Source: Brucella rhizosphaerae (GTDB lineage Bacteria; Pseudomonadota; Alphaproteobacteria; Rhizobiales; Rhizobiaceae). Taken from it: a stretch of 64,000 bases of DNA. Each line of letters opens with the position of its first letter. The first letter of the stretch is position 1. The DNA lies in contig NZ_NNRK01000022.1 of assembly GCF_002252475.1 (NCBI RefSeq), positions 124,001 through 188,000 of the forward strand. The letters run 5' to 3'. The position numbers and the translations under genes were made by a program. This document shows positions 61,907 through 64,000 of the stretch, one piece after another. Under the pieces are notes generated by a model. That model worked only from the letters and a program-made list of their open reading frames with translations. It was not told the DNA's origin and made no database searches.

Positions 61907-63181
61907 ATGCGCCTGCCCGAAACGATTGAACGACTATACCTCGACTTTGACGGCTTTTTCGCGTCTGTCGAGCAACAGTGCGACAAGCGTTTGCGTGGTC
62001 GGCCCGTCGGTGTTGTTCCTTTTGAGGGCACCAATAGAACTGCCGTCATTGCCTGCTCAAAAGAGGCAAAGGCGATGGGCGTAAAGAACGTGATGCCAAT
62101 TAAGGACGCGCTGCGGGTTTGTCCGGATCTCATTCTCGTGCCTCAGAACCCCGACCTATACCGCCGCGCTCACAATGCCCTGCTCTGCGAGATTGAGACT
62201 GTCATCGCCATCGATACGGCGAAAAGCATTGATGAGCTGACATGCGTTCTCGATGATAGCGGCAAGCGTGATCCTGAACTGCTGTCTGCAAGGATCAAAG
62301 CGGTCATCGCTGAAAATATCGGCTCCTACATCACCAGCTCAATTGGATTTGCCGCCAACCGGCAGTTGGCCAAGATCGCCTGCAAGGCTGGGAAAGATGC
62401 CAGCAAGCGCAATGGGAGCTATGGCAACGGCCTTGCCATCTGGCACCCGTCCTCGATGCCCGAACCATTGCTCAGGATTGAGCTGGAGGATATTCCGGGC
62501 ATTGGCAAGAGCATGGCACAGCGGCTGTTTAAAAACCGCGTCTACACTACCGAACAGCTTTATGCCTTGCAGCCGAAGCACATGCGTAAGATCTGGAACA
62601 ACGTCAATGGTGAACGTCTTTGGTACGCGCTGCACGGTTATGACATTCAAGCGCCAGAGCAACAGCGAGGCATGTTTGGTCACGGTCGGGTGCTGCCGCC
62701 AGAATCGCGCAAGATCGATGGCGCATACGAGATCTCACGCTTGTTGCTCACCAAAGCCGCACGTCGCCTTCGTCGTGAAAACTTCTATGCCGGAGGCTTG
62801 TGGCTTTGGCTTTCAATTCAAGATGGCTCATGGCTTGGCAAACAAGGCTTGTCAGTTGTGAATGATGACCAAGCGATCCTTGCAGGCTTGAATGCGCTTT
62901 GGAACCGTGTTCGCCGTGAGTTTCCACGCGGCACAACCATCTTCCGCGTCGGTGTCACGCTCTATGACCTATCACCCGCTGACGAACGTCAGATCGATCT
63001 GCTCAACAATGACGACAAGGTGCGCCAGAAGTGGGAACGAGCGAACGGCGCGGTCGATAAGCTCAACTCGAAATATTCAGGCACCGTCGTCAGCATGGGT
63101 GAATGGAAACCACCTGCAGGCGGGAACGTAGGCGGCAAAATCAGCTATACCCGTATTCCATCCGCAGAGGATTTCTGGTGA
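61907..63181 (+). CDS. Y-family DNA polymerase (DinB/UmuC-like), SOS-regulated
   Basis: I start it at the ATG at 61907, which has TGAGGT five bases before it, giving 424 residues; starts at 61862 (ATG) and 61856 (GTG) lack a binding site. The palm acids are in YLDFDGFFASVEQ (D13) and S107-I-D109-E110; PVGVVPFEGTNRTAVIACS is the fingers region, and LEDIPGIGKSMAQRLF the helix-hairpin-helix. The C-terminal little-finger-like part ends EWKPPAGGNVGGK. It copies damaged DNA. A LexA box stands upstream. Its stop overlaps the next gene start (ATGA). Confidence 0.9.
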   Translation: MRLPETIERLYLDFDGFFASVEQQCDKRLRGRPVGVVPFEGTNRTAVIACSKEAKAMGVKNVMPIKDALRVCPDLILVPQNPDLYRRAHNALLCEIETVIAIDTAKSIDELTCVLDDSGKRDPELLSARIKAVIAENIGSYITSSIGFAANRQLAKIACKAGKDASKRNGSYGNGLAIWHPSSMPEPLLRIELEDIPGIGKSMAQRLFKNRVYTTEQLYALQPKHMRKIWNNVNGERLWYALHGYDIQAPEQQRGMFGHGRVLPPESRKIDGAYEISRLLLTKAARRLRRENFYAGGLWLWLSIQDGSWLGKQGLSVVNDDQAILAGLNALWNRVRREFPRGTTIFRVGVTLYDLSPADERQIDLLNNDDKVRQKWERANGAVDKLNSKYSGTVVSMGEWKPPAGGNVGGKISYTRIPSAEDFW

Positions 63182-63435
63182 TGGGAAACTGGAAAACCAC
63201 GATCAAGGTCGGAGATCTCGCAGATGACCAGAAACTGGAATTGATCTGTCGGAAATGCAAACGCCTCGCCTACACGGATCGCGTGATGTTGTGTGAGAAA
63301 ATAGATCGATCCCAGCTTTACCTTGATCAAATCGAAAACATGGCACGCTGCAAAGGTCGCGGCTGCAAAGGTAATATGCGCCTGTCCATGGTGCGACTGA
63401 AAGAAATGAGCGGTTTTGTTGGGGGATTGGCATGA
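63181..63435 (+). CDS. Small zinc-ribbon-like protein of the polymerase operon
   Basis: From the ATG at 63181, coupled to the polymerase stop, the product has 84 residues. Cysteines in LICRKCKRLAYTD and ARCKGRGCKGN give a CxxC...CxxxxC pattern that could bind zinc. The protein is rich in basic residues, which would fit nucleic-acid contact. No family name is recognised. It overlaps the next gene by four bases, so both belong to the SOS unit. Confidence 0.75.
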   Translation: MGNWKTTIKVGDLADDQKLELICRKCKRLAYTDRVMLCEKIDRSQLYLDQIENMARCKGRGCKGNMRLSMVRLKEMSGFVGGLA

Positions 63436-63614
63436 GTAGCTACGGCACGGATAAAGGAAGCACTTCAAAGCCACACGGGAAATTTGAGCATTGGTGCGAC
63501 GATGCAAACTGCAAAGCATGGGGAACGTACGGTTATAAAACCAAGTACGGCCAACTCTGGTTTTGCCGAGAGCATAAGCAACAAGGCGAAGACGCTCTGG
63601 CTGGACGCCGGTAA
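63432..63614 (+). CDS. Small Cys/His-rich protein of the polymerase operon
   Basis: A 60-residue product starting in an ATGA overlap with the previous gene. Cysteines and histidines in HWCDDANC and LWFCREH give a CxxxxC...CxxH pattern that could form one zinc site. Rich in Lys, Gly and Tyr. Function unknown; the tight coupling makes it a real gene of the SOS-controlled unit. Confidence 0.7.
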   Translation: MSSYGTDKGSTSKPHGKFEHWCDDANCKAWGTYGYKTKYGQLWFCREHKQQGEDALAGRR

Positions 63615-63649
63615 TAAATGCCCTACCTCCCAAACAAAGGGAGAATGTC

Positions 63650-63931
63650 ATGTTAGGACCAAAACAAGCAGGCAAATATCCAGATCGCAACCTTGATTGT
63701 CAGGAAGCGGTTTCAATGGGTATTTCTGATTTGATTGAGCAAGCAACACTGTCAGGCAGCTCAGAAGCTGATGCAGCCGCTGCGATCGCTGACACAGGTG
63801 TTCCGGGTATTCGAGACCTCATCGATGATGCGGTCGCGGCTGGCTGGTCAGCCGCAGAAACAGCCAATGCAATCAAGGTCGTTTCAGCTGGTATGTATCG
63901 CGGATACACCGGAACCGAGAAAGACGAATGA
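63650..63931 (+). CDS. Small Ala-rich protein, unknown function
   Basis: A 93-residue product with GGGAG seven bases before the ATG. It carries two similar helical segments of roughly 40 residues (ISDLIEQATLSGSSEADAAA and IRDLIDDAVAAGWSAAETAN), suggesting an internal duplication. No membrane segment. It follows the Cys/His-rich gene by 35 bases and is followed by a terminator, so it closes the operon. Confidence 0.65.
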   Translation: MLGPKQAGKYPDRNLDCQEAVSMGISDLIEQATLSGSSEADAAAAIADTGVPGIRDLIDDAVAAGWSAAETANAIKVVSAGMYRGYTGTEKDE

Positions 63932-63940
63932 TAAAATAAA

Positions 63941-63968
63941 AAAGCCCCGCCGAAGCGGGGCTTTGTTA
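63941..63968 (+). terminator. Rho-independent terminator of the polymerase operon
   Basis: AAAGCCCCGC-CGAA-GCGGGGCTTT is a perfect 10-bp stem with a GNRA-like loop, followed by GTTATTTTT. It lies ten bases after the last small gene. Confidence 0.93.
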
Positions 63969-64000
63969 TTTTTGAAAGTAACTGATTAGCTTCAGGGCAT

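Noticed and set aside
1..64000. CRISPR arrays or complete prophage
   Set aside because: No regularly spaced direct repeats and no phage structural genes are seen anywhere in the window.

Overview
The window looks like a stretch of an alphaproteobacterial chromosome of the Brucella/Ochrobactrum type (order Hyphomicrobiales). The signs are protein families typical of that group (HPP membrane protein, Tlde1/DUF2778 protein, PhnA-like membrane protein, many dipeptide-type ABC, TRAP and GntR modules), an alphaproteobacterial LexA box (GAAC-N7-GAAC), and short palindromic repeats of the kind scattered through Brucella genomes. The assignment rests on recognition of families, not on a database search.

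Layout. 1-5.5 kb: miscellaneous genes (HPP fragment, arginase-like protein, Tlde1-like protein, diguanylate cyclase, DEDDh exonuclease). 5.5-15.3 kb: one long minus-strand catabolic operon, GntR-aldehyde dehydrogenase-SDR-SBP-permeases-two ATPases-amidase. 15.4-19 kb: an ECF-type transporter with a phosphoribosyltransferase. 19.2-27.4 kb: LysR, ankyrin protein, deaminase, two MFS transporters, tRNA-Gly(GCC), small membrane proteins, an alpha/beta hydrolase and an AraC regulator. 27.5-40.8 kb: a second catabolic locus with a UTRA-type GntR regulator, NagB-like isomerase, FGGY kinase, class-III aminotransferase, a second dipeptide-type ABC transporter, an M17 aminopeptidase and a serine hydrolase. 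41.1-53.7 kb: a sugar-acid/hydroxy-acid locus (IlvD/Edd dehydratase, beta-hydroxyacid dehydrogenase, DenD, FAD-linked dehydrogenase, FCD GntR, FAH-family enzyme, TRAP transporter, EamA transporter, enolase-superfamily enzyme).

53.7-64 kb is accessory DNA: two transposase remnants flank a PhnA-like membrane protein, followed by about 1 kb of AT-rich non-coding DNA and an AT-rich three-gene island. The island holds a protein with two GHKL ATPase domains, a translationally coupled protein with a receiver-like N-terminus and a C-terminal RNxxxH (HEPN ribonuclease-like) motif, and a convergent C5-cytosine DNA methyltransferase with no visible restriction enzyme. This looks like a phosphorelay- or ATPase-controlled conflict (anti-phage or toxin-type) system and is the strongest candidate for an undescribed system. 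It is followed by an SOS-controlled Y-family polymerase operon with two small Cys/His-rich proteins and a third small gene.

Regulation can be read in several places: a palindrome inside the promoter of the first catabolic operon, a 5-N5-5 inverted repeat upstream of three transcription units of the second locus, and a 15-bp near-identical operator in front of denD/FAD dehydrogenase and in front of the FAH-TRAP operon. Most other intergenic space is short; 40.8-41.1 kb holds two adjacent palindromes of one family.
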